Positions 44,163 to 56,251 are shown, numbered from the stretch's first letter. The stretch is 64,000 nt of DNA from Guadua angustifolia (GCA_036346375.1 CM070500.1:76364437-76428436), one strand, 5' to 3'. Translations and numbers: made by a program. Notes: a model not told the origin generated them from the letters alone.

Positions 44163-45040
44163 ATAACTATCGTTGTTTTGACCATGCCCTATTCCGACAA
44201 CCATGGCCATAGCATGTATGATTTTGTGACTTATTCCTTCACCAGAGGTATGTACCTATGGAATATATTGTATCTTAGCTTTATGAATTCTCTAAGGCAT
44301 GTATGTACTTATGTTGTATCCCAGTTTTATGAATTCTCTAAGGCATGTATCTATATTCTATCATAGTTTGTGAGTTAGTTCTGCACTTTGTAATATCATT
44401 ATCAGGTTTTATTCAATATTTTAAATATTTTACTATGATTTATCGTCAAATTTGAAAATTTATCACACACCGAAAGAGAATGACGAACAACGAATTTTGA
44501 TTTTTTTTTGGTCAAAAAATTTAACTCACAAATAATTTTATCAAATACTACATGAATTATCACTGACAAAATATGAATTTTTTTGAATTTATTGAACCCT
44601 AGTTTAAACGGTAAAATTCTAGCAACCGTTAATTTTTTTTAGTGATAAGTAACTCAGTCGCGCAGCTAATCTGTGACAGAAACACTTGCGATAAAGTCTT
44701 TGTTGCAATTTGGAATTACGATAGCGACAGAGAAATTATTGCAATTCGAAATTACGACATAATAATTTGGATGTACAATAGGTGGATAAAACTGCTATTT
44801 TTCAGTATATTATTTCTATAATTTTTTATTAAATACATATTATTTAAAAAATAATTCTCCTCTCCTTCCACCGCTCTCCTTCGCCTAGGTGACCTCGTCG
44901 CTGCCGCCACCTCCCTTACCCGATGCGGGGGCTACCGATCGGCTTCGCTGTGATGAAATCGAGGCAGGAGCCGGAGCGCTGCTTTCTCCGCCCAGCTCCC
45001 GGCCCCAGGATACGGCGCGTCGATGCTTCTTCTTCACCCA
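44163..45040. other. Non-coding right part of the MULE remnant and flank (unit 1)
   Basis: TTTATGAATTCTCTAAGGCA occurs twice (about 44280 and 44328). Around 44700-44770 there are repeats of GCAATTYGAAATTACGA. A GC-rich stretch (44880-45040) follows; no domain recognised. Confidence 0.45.
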
Positions 45041-47295
45041 GCGACATGGACCGTGGAAGACCTCCTAAAGTTGATCGGCGGCCTGAAGGAGACAGGTCTG
45101 ACTCGGGTTGATATTGTTGTCAACTTCGCTCAACGCCGGGTTCAGCCTCTCAAGGATAGGATCCATCTTGGGTTCGAAAGACACTGGTCGGGATTTGGGC
45201 GCCATCAGGTGCCCAGGGTTGTCCCCAGAGGGGTGCTGGTTGACCGGATGAACGATCTCTTTATCAGTGCGATCCTCCTTAAGGGTCGCCCGAAGCCCTT
45301 CTGCGCGAGTCGTCCTCCACCTGAGGTGAGCATTGACATATTTGCTTAATTTCCGACTTCTAACCTTTGACTATGCATTGATCGTCGCACTGATTCCTTC
45401 AGATCAATTGCGTTCTTCTCCGACGCCCCTTGCTCCAGCCTTCCCAAGATAAGGGTGCTAAGCGAGCGACTGGCCACCCTATTGCTAGGGGCCGAGGCCA
45501 TGGAGAGAAGAGGCCGAGGACTGTGGAAGTCTCACACCTTCAGACCTAACCCGAGGGCCCACAATCGGGGAGCCTTGGCGCCAGACACGGAGAGCGCAGC
45601 ATCTTGTTCCATTCCGCCGAGGCCTGGTGCGGAGCCAGACGCCGGGAAAGGCAAGGCGCCGTGGCCGGAGAAACAAGAAGACTATTCAAGATGACTGGAG
45701 CCCACGCCAAGGGCCCTGGCCCAGCCGTCGGCCATGCCGACCCTCCCCGACTCCAAGTCTGGCGCGAAGACATATCTTCCCCCGAGTGGTCCTTCCACTC
45801 GGAGGTCGTCCCGTTTTAAAATAAGAAAGTCCGACAGGTTAACTTTCCTGTCAGCTCCTATTCTTGATCTGTTGAAGCGCGTCTTGATTTCTCTTTCTTT
45901 CGGAAGGGTACCTTCGGTCGAAGTCCTCGTAGGCGAACCGACCAAACCAGCCCAGAGGCTGGAGGTGTGAGCCTCACGGACCCGACGAGGGGGACGGACG
46001 CGCTACCGTTCCTTCCGGCGGGACCGAAACTGCCCCAGCCCCTGGGGCTGACCCTGAGGGCGGCAGGACGGCCCTCGAATCTGAGATGCCTCCGCCGACG
46101 CCGAGTGCTTTGCCAACCCGATCACAAGCCTTCCGATTCCAGGGCCCGCTTCCTGCTCGTTTCCGGTGGAAGAAGTTACCCGAGTGCCACGGCCCACCTC
46201 TCCCCGCCCCCGATCTCTGCTATGCCTCATCTTTCATAGTGATGATGGCAAGTGGACGTCTTTTGGCGATAGGGACGAGACACAGGTGCGGTAGGAGCTT
46301 TACGAGCATACCATTGAGTGTGCTCGGTTGATCCAGGTAGGCCATATCTTCTTTCTTCTTTGTTACCTAGTCCACCATGTTCCGCCGTTGATTTTTTGTG
46401 ATTTTTAGGTCCTGGGAGACTGCTATGAAAAGCGAGATTTTTAGGTCCTTCTAGGAAGTTGCTCCCCAGGATCAAACTTCGAAAGGTGTACGAGGCTGAG
46501 CTTGAGCAAGCCCGTGCTGAGGGCAGGGCCAACGTCGAGCGAGCTAGGAGTGAGGGTGAGGCCGAGCGGCGAAGGCTTTCAGCTCAAGTGCAGACCCTAG
46601 AGGAGGAGAAGTTGAACCTGGAAGGCTCCCTTTAAGGTAAGTGCTCATTCAATTGCCTTGCTGCCATATCTAGCTGTTTGTTTTTGACTCTTCTTTTCTC
46701 TGCCCTAGCCCGGGACTCCACCATTGCTAGCCTTCAGGGGGGAGCTCGAGGCATCTGAGGGGCGGCTCAAGGACCTGGCGAGCTCCGAACTTCAAGCCCG
46801 AACCAACTCGGAGAAGTTGGGTCGGGAATTGGAAGGTGCGTCCCCGACTCGGCTCTACTCTTTCTTGTGCTCGCAATGTCTTTTGTGACGGTCCGACTTG
46901 CTTGCAGAATATTGGGAGAGGGTGCAGGCTCAATTATGCGTCCTTGGTGAGAGGGTTAAGGTTGCAGAGGCGTCATGCGCTAGGTTCCAGGAGTCCTCCA
47001 TGGTGATGATGAAGTTCCTGAGCCCTAAAGAGGCAGTGCCAAGCGATGAAGGTGAGATCATCCTTCGGCTAATGGAGGGGCCCAAGAAGCTTGTGCCTAC
47101 ATTCAGATATGCAAATTCACGAGCACTAGCCAGTGCTTGGCGATCGTGAAGTCTTTGTACCCCTGAGTGGACCTTGGAGCCATCTAGAAGGGTTTCGCCA
47201 GCACCGTTGATGACGATCAAGTCGTTATCCTTCTCGAGGAGGTTAAGGATACATCCGCCTCTCTAGTGGAAAATTTGGACTTCAACCTTATATAA
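45041..47295 (+). pseudogene. Antisense gypsy gene, 5'-truncated copy 2
   Basis: Starts at the duplication joint, so it lacks the start codon and PF04195-type core. It retains VDIVVNFAQRRVQPLKDRIH, the same intron-like joints (GTGAGC after CCACCTGAG at 45326, GTAAGT near 46636, GTGCGT near 46837) and the coiled-coil segments KVYEAELEQARAEGRANVER and EYWERVQAQLCVLGERVK. One exon end reads CCCTTTAAG where copy 1 has CTTCAAG, which gives a stop. Final TAA at 47293-47295. Confidence 0.75.
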
Positions 47296-47490
47296 TACTT
47301 CTGCCTTTGTTGTATTGACTCGTTTCCTAAGGCGTTAGTTTTTGGTTGTAACTGCTTTGTTGCTTCCGAGGGGTCCTCGAATTGATGCTCGCGTGTTCAT
47401 TCTTCGTCCGATTCACTTCTCATGCCGAGATCGGTACTTTGGCTTCCGCGCTAGCATTTATTCGAGATCGTTTCGGCCCCATGCTTTGGG

Positions 47491-47496
47491 TATATA
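47491..47496 (+). promoter_or_regulatory. TATA box for the small antisense ORF (unit 2)
   Basis: TATATA, conserved with unit 1 (40797) in sequence context and distance to the ATG. Confidence 0.45.
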
Positions 47497-47577
47497 GGGG
47501 CGCCACCGCTATAGAAGCAATCGCCGTCTCTAAGTCCTTTTCGCGCCTCACCTTTCAACTTTTTCTTCAAATCTGCG

Positions 47578-47924
47578 ATGGCTTCCTCTCGATCTTCTTC
47601 GCTGGTGGAGAGGTTCTCCGTCTTCTCCTCCCATGAGGAGGCGGTTCGACTTTGAAGATTTACACCTCATTGCCGCCCACGAATGAGGAAGCCTTCCTTG
47701 CCAAGCTTTGGGCTGATTATGAGCTCGCCTTGGCCGAGCTCACGGAAGAGGAGGCCGCAGCCCGCGACGCTGCCAAGATCGACGTGTTGATCGAGGCCGC
47801 CCAAGCTTGCCGAGGCGAGGACACCCTTATCGAGGCAATGGGGACGCGAGACGCCGCGCTTAGGTTTAGAAGCCTGCAAAAAATCTTATGTAATGTATTG
47901 TTATATCCGAACCTAAGTGTTTAA
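47578..47924 (+). pseudogene. Small antisense acidic protein, frame-shifted copy 2
   Basis: The ATG at 47578 begins MASSRSSSLVERFSVFSS but runs into a stop near 47655. The conserved helix FLAKLWADYELALAELTEEE and AAARDAAKIDVLIEAAQACR is in another frame (47652-47924), which continues as DTLIEAMGTRDAALRFRSLQ. That tail may be the original C-terminus, since copy 1 departs from it after VLIEA. Confidence 0.55.
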
Positions 47925-48308
47925 TCTTATGGGATTTTAATATTTGTTTGTTCTTTTTCTTCCCTATCAATCTTTGAATTTGCCCGAGCGGTTTCTCCCT
48001 TTTTCATTTAAGACTCGCCTCGACTAGCCTAGCTCCCGAGCCACGGAGTCGGCTCATGGCCCTTTTTTCCTCAAGACGCTGCTTTTTGGGTAGCTAGGGT
48101 CGTCATTCATGGGGTTAGAGTTTTACGATTCGGGGGTTAGCACACTCGGGCTTGGTCGCAATTGTTAGGAAAAGTAATAAATGACTCATAAGAAGGGTTG
48201 CACATGCAACACTATTAGGTGTAGCCCCACTTCATCGCTAATTGAGTTTCAATTGAGTAGCAAGTCAAGAAAAATTTATTCATGATTATCATAACTAATG
48301 TACAAAGT

Positions 48309-49755
48309 TCAAGAGTAAAAGTGACATAGATGCTCTATTTTCTATGTGTTGCTGATAACCACGCCGTCTTCACGCTTCAGTCTATAAGCCCCCGGGCGTG
48401 TCACCTCATCGACAATGTCAGGGCCTTCCCAGCCTGGGGATAGCTTATGCTCGCTTTTTTCGATTCCTTCAGAGGGACCAGATCTCCTTGAGAAGGTTCG
48501 CCCCAACATTCCGATCGTGGTAGTGGCGAGGCCTCGAAAGTATTTGGTCGACCGATTGTTGCGATCTCCTGGCTTTTTCCAATGGTCGAGATCTTCTATC
48601 CGCTTCTCTCCAATTCGCCTCCTTGTAACTCCGAACGGTGGGGATCCGAACATCAACTCGGTATGGCGTAACCGCTCGAGCCATATACTAGGAAAAAGGT
48701 GATCGCCGTAGAGTCTCTGCTAGAGGGTCCTCACCCCAGAGCACCGAGGGCAATTCTTTTACCCATCGTGCGGCATACGGCTTGAGACGATCAAAAATCC
48801 TTGCTTTTAGCCCTTGCAGCACCATGCAATTGGCTCGTTCTACCTGCCCATTGCTCCGTGGATGAGCCACAGAGGTAAAGTAGATCTTAATGCCAAGTTC
48901 ATCGCATCAGTTTTGAAATTCTTCGCCTCGGAACTGAGTACCATTGTCAGTGATAATTCTGTTTGGGACGCCGAATCTGACCACGATCTCTTGAAAGAAT
49001 TCCTTGGCCTTGGCCGCCGTGATCGTGGCGATAGGTTTAGCCTCAATCCACTTTGTAAATTTGTCGATGGCGACGAAAAGATGAGTGAAAAACCCCTGAG
49101 CCTTCTTTAAGGGTCCGACCATGTCGAGCCCCCAGGCGGCAAACGGCCAGGTGATCGGAATAGTTTGCAGCTCCTGCACTGGAACATGTATCTGCTGGGT
49201 GAAGAACTGGCAACCTTCGCAGGTACGGACGATATTTTCCGCGATCGATACAACAGTCGGCCAAAAAAATCCTTGACGATAAGCTTTCCCCACCAGGGTG
49301 CTTGACGTTGCGTGATGCCCGCAAATTCCCGAGTGGATTTCTTTGAGAAGATTCTTCCTTCTTGCTCTGATATACAGCGCCTCAAGACTCCAGAGGTACT
49401 CTTTCTAAAAAGTTCTTCCCCGACTACCACATAACTTTTGCATCGGCGTGTGACGCGCTCTGCCTGCATGTCTTTGGGAAGCTCGTCTTTTAACAAATAA
49501 TTCAAGAACGGAGTTGTCCAGTCAGAGTTGATGACCAAAACTTCCGCCTTGGCTAATTTTTCCTCCGGTTTGCCCGACTCCTGCTGTTGGCTTATTGTCG
49601 GCTTGTGGAGCTCTTCAACAAACACACCAGTCGGTACTGCCGCCCGACTGGAGCCCAATCTTGTGAGCTCATCTGCTACTTCATTGTCTCGACGAAGTAC
49701 ATGGGTGAGCTCCAGAGAATTGTTGTCCATTAGTGTTGTTGGCACAACCATTTGA
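48309..49755 (-). pseudogene. Ty3-gypsy pol: RNase H end and integrase (copy 2)
   Basis: As copy 1 but with longer open frames. RNase H tail DNEVADELTRLGSSRAAVPT and GVFVEELHKPTI; zinc-finger part NIVRTCEGCQFFTQQ; core ITWPFAAWGLDMVGPLKKAQ, FTKWIEAKP, RIITDNGTQFRGEEF and AHPRSNGQVERAN (catalytic D, D, E seen); C-terminus HYHDRNVGANLL. Shifts at about 49110-49290 and 48690 break it. Pol ends at 48309. Confidence 0.88.
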
Positions 49756-49761
49756 GAAAAC

Positions 49762-50834
49762 CAATGCTGGCCATATGATGCAAGAGGTTGGTGCTGATGA
49801 ACCGGAGGAAGTTGAGGAGAGCAGCCGGACTGGAGATTGCTTAGAGAGGCAGGATGCCAGCTAAGTCATGAGGGTGTGCGAGGCAAGGAAACTGATGTTC
49901 CAAATCCAGATGTTCATGTATTATTGGATGTGGTAGACGAGAGAGAAAACATTGAATCATTGGTTGAAGCGATGGAGGTAGAAAGTCAAGAATATGAGAA
50001 TTTGAGTAACGACGTAGACGATGAAGAGAATTTCCCTACAGAGTGAGATACATATTAGTTCGATAGATTGGTGGTCAATGATGGTGAACAATTCGCATGG
50101 TAGTCGGATTGGAATGAGGTGAGGCAAGGTGCTATTTACAAGAATAAGTTTAAGGTTTAGGAAGTAGTGACAGCATAGGCAGTGTCGCTTCGTATAACCT
50201 TTAAGGTTGCAAAGTCATGCAGTTGCAAAATGGTATAGAAAAAACATATCCATGACCTGATCTGCAAAGTAGGTGATGCAAGCGACACATGGGTGCTAAC
50301 TTCTACAAACAGTTTAAGAACAAGAATCTTTCGAAGCATTTTGAGAGGTTGTGCGATCAGACCCGACAAAGAAAGTTTAATGCACTGTGAAAGAAATTAG
50401 ATGAGCTGACATCAAGGCATATAGTGGAGGCAGCGAAGAGGCTAATGCTTGGCACAAAGGAGGCCCCAGTACTGTTGTAGCAGTAAGTTCAAGAGAACGT
50501 TCAACCACCATAGAATGGGGCATTGCTCCTAACTACGCAAATGACGATGATGATAATTATAACAATTTCATGTCACCTAGACCTCGATGTTCAAGTACTA
50601 CCACAACAGGACGTTTAAGCACTACTACAACAGGCCGTTCAAGAAACAATGCAAGAGGACATTCAACCAGCACTGAAGGAGGGTTAGCTCCTAACCATAC
50701 AAATAACGATGATGATGATTTCATACCACCTAGGCCATGAACCTTGCATCCTCGGAGTCCTTCAAATCCTAACGATGATATTACATTATGCCCTATCAAG
50801 TGTCTAAATGTAGTACCCTGTCAAGAACCAATAG
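49762..50834 (+). pseudogene. MULE transposase remnant (copy 2)
   Basis: Same layout as copy 1: acidic N-part (LLDVVDERENIESLVEAMEV), SDWNEVRQGAIYKNKFKV, then RHMGANFYKQFKNKNLSKHF with the RHM motif better kept than in copy 1 (CGACACATG against CGACATATG). The catalytic core is missing. TAG at 50832-50834. Confidence 0.65.
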
Positions 50835-51949
50835 ATAACTATCGTTGTTTTGACCATGCCCTATTCCGACAACCATGGCCATAGTATGTATGGTTTTGTG
50901 ACTTAGTCCTTCACCAGAGGCATGTACTTATGGAATATATTGTATCCTAGCTTTATGAATTCTCTAAGGCATGTATGTACTCATGTTGTATCCCAGTTTT
51001 ATAAATTCTCTAAGGCATGTATCTATATTCTATCATAGTTTGTGAGTTAGTTCTGCACTTTATAATATCAATATCAGGTTTTATTCAATATTTTAAATAT
51101 TTTACTATGATTTATTGTCAAATTTGAAAATTTATCACACACCGAAAGAGAATGACGAACAACAAATTTTGATTTTTTTTTGGTCAAAAAATTTAACTCA
51201 CAAATAATTTTATCAAATACTACATGAATTATCACTGACAAAATATGATTTTTTTTTGAATTTATTGAACTCTAGTTTAAACGGTAAAATTCTAGCAACC
51301 GTTAAATTTTTTAGTGATAAGTAACTCAGTCGCGCAGCTAATCTGTGACAGAAACACTTGTGATAAAGTCTTTGTTGCAATTTGGAATTACGATAGCGAA
51401 AGAGAAATTATCGCAATTCGAAATTGCGACATAATAATTTGGACGTACAATAGGTGGATAAAACTGCTATTTTTCAAGATATTATTTCTATAATTTTTAT
51501 TAAATATATATTATTTAAAAATAATTCTCCTCTCCTTCCACCGCTCTCCTTCGCCTAGGTGACCTCGTCATTGCCGCCACCTCCCTTACCCGATGCGGGG
51601 CTACTGATCGGCTTCATTGTGATGAAATCGAGGCAGAGCTCGAAGGCCGCTTTCTCCGCCCAGCTCCCCGCCCCAGATACTGGCGTCGATGCTTTTCTTC
51701 ACCCACACCCATGCAAGGGCAAGATGATCCGAAACTTAGAAAGGAGGGGCTAAAATTGAGACCTCCAAACTAATATATATATAGTATTTTTTAAAATATA
51801 GAACATGATGTAATGATATATATAATATAAAAATACCAACACTTATCTAACAATCGATATAATATAAATACGTAACATTACAAAAAAAAAAACGATTCTG
51901 GCCATTACTTTAAGAGTTGATAGTTGATATTTACGTTTTTATGTTTTGA
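50835..51949. other. Non-coding right part of unit 2 and following flank
   Basis: Copies the layout of 44163-45040 up to 51705. From 51706 on it is AT-rich (ATATATATAGTATTTTTTAAAA) and is probably the 3' UTR of the hAT remnant on the minus strand. Confidence 0.4.
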
Positions 51950-52440
51950 AAACGTTACAAAATATCTTCCATGTCTATCTTGGAAAATATGTCTCACTCG
52001 ATGTAGTATACCATGAGATCATTTAACCCGTCATCACTTATCTTATTACGCAAATCTGTCTTGATAATCTTCATTGCCGAAAAAACCCTTTCAATCAGAA
52101 ATTTGCACTCCACAGTAAAACTAATACTAATTCAATAAGCCTATAGACTAATGGATAAACAATATGTTTTTTTTGCTTCAACCATCATCACCACGAGACT
52201 AGCAAGATCATCACAACTTAAAAATTCTTCTCTTCTCAAGTCATCAATGAATAAGTCAAGTTGTGCTTCCAAAACCATACAATCATATGATGAGAAATCA
52301 TCTGAATAAATCTCTGAAAGCCGAAGAAGCCTACCATGTTCAAAATTTACAAATGAATCTCTTGGGTCTAAACAAGCAATGCATCTCACAAACTCTATCG
52401 AAAATTCACTGAACCAATTGTTTAACTCGGTAGCTTCCCT
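51950..52440 (-). pseudogene. hAT transposase C-terminal remnant
   Basis: On the minus strand: FVNFEHGRLLRLSEIYSDDF, DCMVLEAQLDLFIDDLRREE, FLSCDDLASLVVMMVEAKKT, then in shifted frames RLIELVLVLL, RVFSAMKIIKTDLRNK and DDGLNDLMVYYIE. This is the C-terminal hAT dimerisation part, with the usual ASVER-AFSAMK region damaged at its start (TGA before IERVFSAMK). The DDE part upstream is not present, being cut by the element at 52488. Inactive. Confidence 0.75.
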
Positions 52441-52767
52441 AAATTTGTAGACGAGTTTTCTCTAAATTTGTCTAGTTTAGGGAGGAGTAGGGGTGGATAT
52501 CGAGCTGACTCGACTCGACTCGACTCGACTCGGTTAACTCGTTTGGATAACGAGCCAGCTCGAACTCGACTCGTTAACTTAACGAGCTGGAAGCTCAACT
52601 CGACTCGACTCGTTATAAACTCGAGTTAGCTCGAGTTAGCTCGTTTAACTCGTTAGTAGTGTGAGCAAGAGAGCATACACATTTGATTCATGCATACAAA
52701 CTAACTTAAATTTGAAAGATTTAAATGCCTAAATATAACAAATGTATCATGCAACAGAACGAAGTTT

Positions 52768-53144
52768 TACATAGCAATACTTGCAATGTAACTAAGTTTT
52801 ACATAACAAATGTATCGATCGCAGATTACACTTGGCTCCCTTGTAGCTTCAATTCTTCAAACATGCAAGATGCATACTGTTGATTAACAAATGTATCAAA
52901 AGAAGTGGCCATACCCTACTTTGTTGATTAAAAATGTATCATCAAACATGCATCTGCAGATCAACAAGATGCACATTCACATAGCAATACTTGCAATGTA
53001 ACTAAGTTTTACAATTCAAATTCAGCAGATATTATTTTAGTACTCAACATCATTCATTTGAGAATCAAACCAATGCTCGGCTTGGTGCCCCAAATGTAGC
53101 ATTTAGAGATTTAAGCAAGAACACTTGGCTCCCTTGTAGCTTCA
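52768..53144. repeat. Direct repeats inside the hAT-like element
   Basis: ACATAGCAATACTTGCAATG followed by TAACTAAGTTTTACA occurs at about 52770 and 52979. TTGGCTCCCTTGTAGCTTCA occurs at about 52831 and 53123. Interspersed CAAACATGCA and AACAAATGTATC phrases suggest an internal duplicated block. Confidence 0.7.
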
Positions 53145-54019
53145 ATAAACTCCTAAAACAATACATGAACCAAAGCGGATTTCAAGATGATACTTAAGAT
53201 AAGCTAACATAAAGTCGGTATTAAGCAAACAAGTACTAATGGCATGTTTAGACACTCAAGTTAGCTTGTTCTCATAATCTCATCTGAAGAAGCATGAAGT
53301 TAGCTTGTAGTTTTGATCTAAACTGAGGTCTAAAACAAACAATTCATACAAATTTTTTAACAAAATGGAGGCAGACAAAATCACACTATGTTTTATCCTT
53401 CAAGATATAATTAGAAGGAGCCTGTCAATAAACTTACATCCACGAATAAAGGAGATAACAAGCAATATAATGCATGGTCACAGAGGTTAATGACACATCA
53501 ATGCAGTCACTCATGTCTAGTCCAATAATACTTGTGCGATGCAAACTTACTGACACATAATCATTTACGTACAAACTTGAAACAAGCACATGTACATGCC
53601 AATAGATGAAACATGAGAAACCCTGAAAAACTCAAGATAATCGTTACAGGCAAGTAGCTGTAAAACAGATAAATAGATATGTGCTCTTGCAAAGCAATTA
53701 TAATCTATGGATGTTGGGTACGAGATCCAGTGAACCGAATCAAGTCTGGCCCTGGCCTAGCAATATATGCCAATACACAAAATTTGCATATCCAACAACT
53801 CCTGGGGTCTCCCTAGTTACAGAGGGCTATGCTTTACTGTGTGACTTCCAACCAAACAAGTTGTAACAAGCAGGCAAAGAACAAATCAATTATCAAATTG
53901 ACTATGCACACATCAAGAGGAATTAGGACTCTATACCAGACTACATACAATACAAAATGTTGCAGGATTTCGAGCTCTAAAGCAAAATTGCAAACAAGAA
54001 TGGCCAATAACCTGGAGGG

Positions 54020-54420
54020 GAGGAGCCATGAAATGACCCGAGGGGAGGTGCTGGCCGGAGAGGAGCGGAGGGAAGCGGCTGGGCCTGGGGGGGGGCCGAG
54101 GCTGGCCTGGAGGAGGAGAGGGGTGCGACGAGGAGGGCGGACGCGGGCGCCTGAGGGGGCCTGGACGCGGCACGAGGGGGAGGAGGCGCTGGCCTCGGGG
54201 AGCGGAGGGAAGGCTGGGAGGAGGTGGGCGAGGAGGCGTGCCTGAGGAGGAGAGGGGCGCGACGAGGGGGGACGCCAGCCTTGAGGCCTGGACGGCTCAC
54301 GGAGGGAGAGGAGGCGGCGCTTGGGGGAGGGAGGGAAGCAAGACGTGGCTTGGCAGGGAGGATTGAGATTTGGAGTGTGGTGGGGCGGCCGATGGCCGAC
54401 TGGCCGAGGGCCCGAGGAGG
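54020..54420. repeat. G-rich low-complexity tract in the hAT-like element
   Basis: The plus strand is strongly purine/G-rich, with runs such as GGGGGGGGG near 54090. A partly repeated block (GGAGGAGAGGGGYGCGACGA at about 54109 and 54245) is present. The minus strand is open for 167 codons (53977-54480) but is Pro/Ser/Ala low-complexity; I do not call it a gene. It may be a captured host GC-rich 5' exon. Confidence 0.5.
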
Positions 54421-54624
54421 ATTAGGATTTAGGTTTTTTGCATGCAGCTCGATTAGCTCGTTAACTCGCCGAAAACTCATTAGCTCGACTCGCTTAACTC
54501 GCTTTTTTAACGAAGTTCAAAACCACTTCGACTCGACTCGTTAAGAAACGAGTTCGAGCCGAGTCGAGCCGAAGTTTTCGAGTACTCGCTTAACTCATGA
54601 AGTTTGAGTTTTTTTTCCACCCTA

Positions 54625-55328
54625 GGAGGAGGGGATGGTGGGGCTCCACCCACCACGCCTCAGGATACGCCACCGGCGGGCGTGGCTCTCCGGCGGCTGT
54701 TACCAACAATCGATCTCTAGTATACATCATGGTACCTTGTGTGCTGCACAAACTAAAGCGTAACTTGCTGAATAAAATAAAATAAAATAAAAATGTTCAA
54801 TTTAAGAAACAGTTTTTTGTTGGTTGAGGTATGTATCACTTAGCTGGCCTTGTTCATGAAGCGGTGACAGCAAATGGGGGTTGTCATGTGCCAAGTGGAC
54901 GCGATTTTTGTTATTCAAGACAAACGGGAGGGCCTATAATTTTTTAAGTTTTAGCTGATCTTATTACTTATTGGAGTATTAATTAGACTGATCGAGTTGG
55001 CAATTTGTCATACAAAACACAGCCTTACTTATCTATGCTTCACTAAAATCAGAATCACATAATCATTCAAGGGGTTGATGCTTGGTACCGCGCGTTCTTT
55101 GGCAATCCGATTATTGAGTTTCAATTAAAAGCTGGGTGACCCTGTTGTCTAAAAAAAGTTTAGAAAACAAAATCCATCGAATCAGGTAATTTTGAAATAT
55201 AAAACTAAAACAAAGCCCGATGTGAGAGTTGAGAGGTGCAAAACAGAACACTGACGTCTTATTTAGAAAACACATTTCTGATCAGGATGCACATAGAAGG
55301 TCTGAAGAACAGACGATGCTATTTATTA
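54625..55328. other. Intergenic, no gene seen
   Basis: Right flank of the hAT-like element. Contains a short (AAAAT)n microsatellite at about 54773-54793. No domain recognised. Confidence 0.45.
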
Positions 55329-55686
55329 GAGCAACTCCAACCTAAATCCTTATATTTTCCTCCTAAATCACTCATTTAGGGGTGGTGTAAAAATTAGGGG
55401 CATCCTATATCAAATTTATCTCCAACCTACACCCCCTATTACTCACCCCTATTATTTATCTAAACATTATTATTACTTTGCACCATGAATCATTTACTAA
55501 AAATAAAAATAACAAATAAAAAAATGTTGAAGAAAATAGTAGGGAAAGAAAACCCCTAGATATAGGGGTGAGAAAGGATCTCTCTATAATAGGGTTTTTT
55601 TATAAGAGTTAACTTGGAGCTCATATTTTTCTAATTCTTCCTATAATTTAGGATAGAGAGATTTAGAAGATGGGTTAGGCGTACCC
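55329..55686. mobile_element. Tourist-type MITE, second copy of the family
   Basis: Starts GAGCAACTCCAACC after TTA (55326-55328); the right end is followed by TTA (55687-55689) but the right TIR is eroded (GGGTTAGGCGTACCC). The interior follows the element at 17625-17962 closely, for example AAATCACTCATTTAGG, TATTTATCTAAACATTATTA and AACCCCTAGATA. 358 bp. Confidence 0.8.
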
Positions 55687-56061
55687 TTACCCACTACGTG
55701 TGAGCTACCAGACGGATACATGAGCCAAGACAAACGAGGCTTATCCTTCAATTTTGAAGGGCATGGATCCATGGCATGTAGTCGATGTGGCAAATCCTTT
55801 CACTGCTGATCTGTCGCCTACACAAACGGTCACTGGGGAAGGCGCGAGCTGTCATGCTGGTAGAGGTACCACTCATGCCAGCGCATTGGAGTACCGCCCT
55901 TGCACAAGTACTAATATAAGATTAACAGGGCACGAGAATATTCTACTATTGTACTGCTAATTCTTTAGATTGACCCTTTAGCGTTGGGCAAATTAAGTGG
56001 CAAAATGGCTTGCTTTGGCTTAGTTTCTTAATCTTGTAATTATATCAGCCCTCTTTAGGGT
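55687..56061. other. Intergenic, no gene seen
   Basis: The ORF at 55754-55960 has no recognisable domain. Confidence 0.4.
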
Positions 56062-56251
56062 AGATTATATAAAAGTTGATTTTAAATTCTAAAAGAATCA
56101 GATAGATGATAGTTTCTGATTTTGTATATAAATTCTGCTTCTAATTAGAAGTGAAGCTTCTCTCACAATCGAAAACCAAATTTTTACATAAAATTAAAAA
56201 CTATCACCTATTTAATTCTTTCACAATTTGGAATCAACTTTTCTATAAACT
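56062..56251. mobile_element. Short MITE with ~50-bp imperfect inverted repeats
   Basis: Left GATTATATAAAAGTTGATTT through GAATCAGATAGATGATAGTT is mirrored on the right by AACTATCACCTATTTAATTC through AATCAACTTTTCTATAAAC. The spacer is short, so it is nearly a full foldback of about 190 bp. No clear target repeat. Confidence 0.65.

Larger units (their letters stand above)
38348..45040 (+). repeat. Tandem duplication 2, unit 1 (6.69 kb)
   Basis: The unit starts GCGACATGGACC inside the antisense gypsy gene and runs through gypsy integrase and a MULE remnant to TCTTCACCCA at 45040. It repeats directly at 45041-51705. The joint CACCCA|GCGACATGG shows no long microhomology. The units differ by many small indels and substitutions, visibly more than in duplication 1. 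Confidence 0.95.
45041..51705 (+). repeat. Tandem duplication 2, unit 2 (6.67 kb)
   Basis: Second copy of 38348-45040. It ends at CTTCACCCA (51705), after which CACCCATGCAAGGGC is unique. Confidence 0.95.
52488..54624. mobile_element. 2.1-kb non-autonomous hAT-like element with GACTCGACTCG-rich ends
   Basis: The left end TAGGGGTGG and right end CCACCCTA are inverted repeats, flanked by a 7-bp direct repeat GGAGGAG (52481-52487 and 54625-54631). Subterminal regions at both ends are packed with ACTCGACTCG, GAGCTCG and TTAACTCG motifs (52500-52650 and 54445-54600) in inverted orientation. The interior has no transposase. The element is inserted next to the hAT transposase remnant. Confidence 0.7.

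Noticed and set aside
44640..44650. CACTAAAAAAAATTAACGG on the minus strand as a CACTA transposon end
   Set aside because: No partner end or target triplet found; the neighbouring protein remnants are MULE-like, so the motif is likely chance.
53977..54480. 167-codon minus-strand Pro/Ser-rich frame
   Set aside because: Lies in a low-complexity G-rich tract inside a transposon; no domain.
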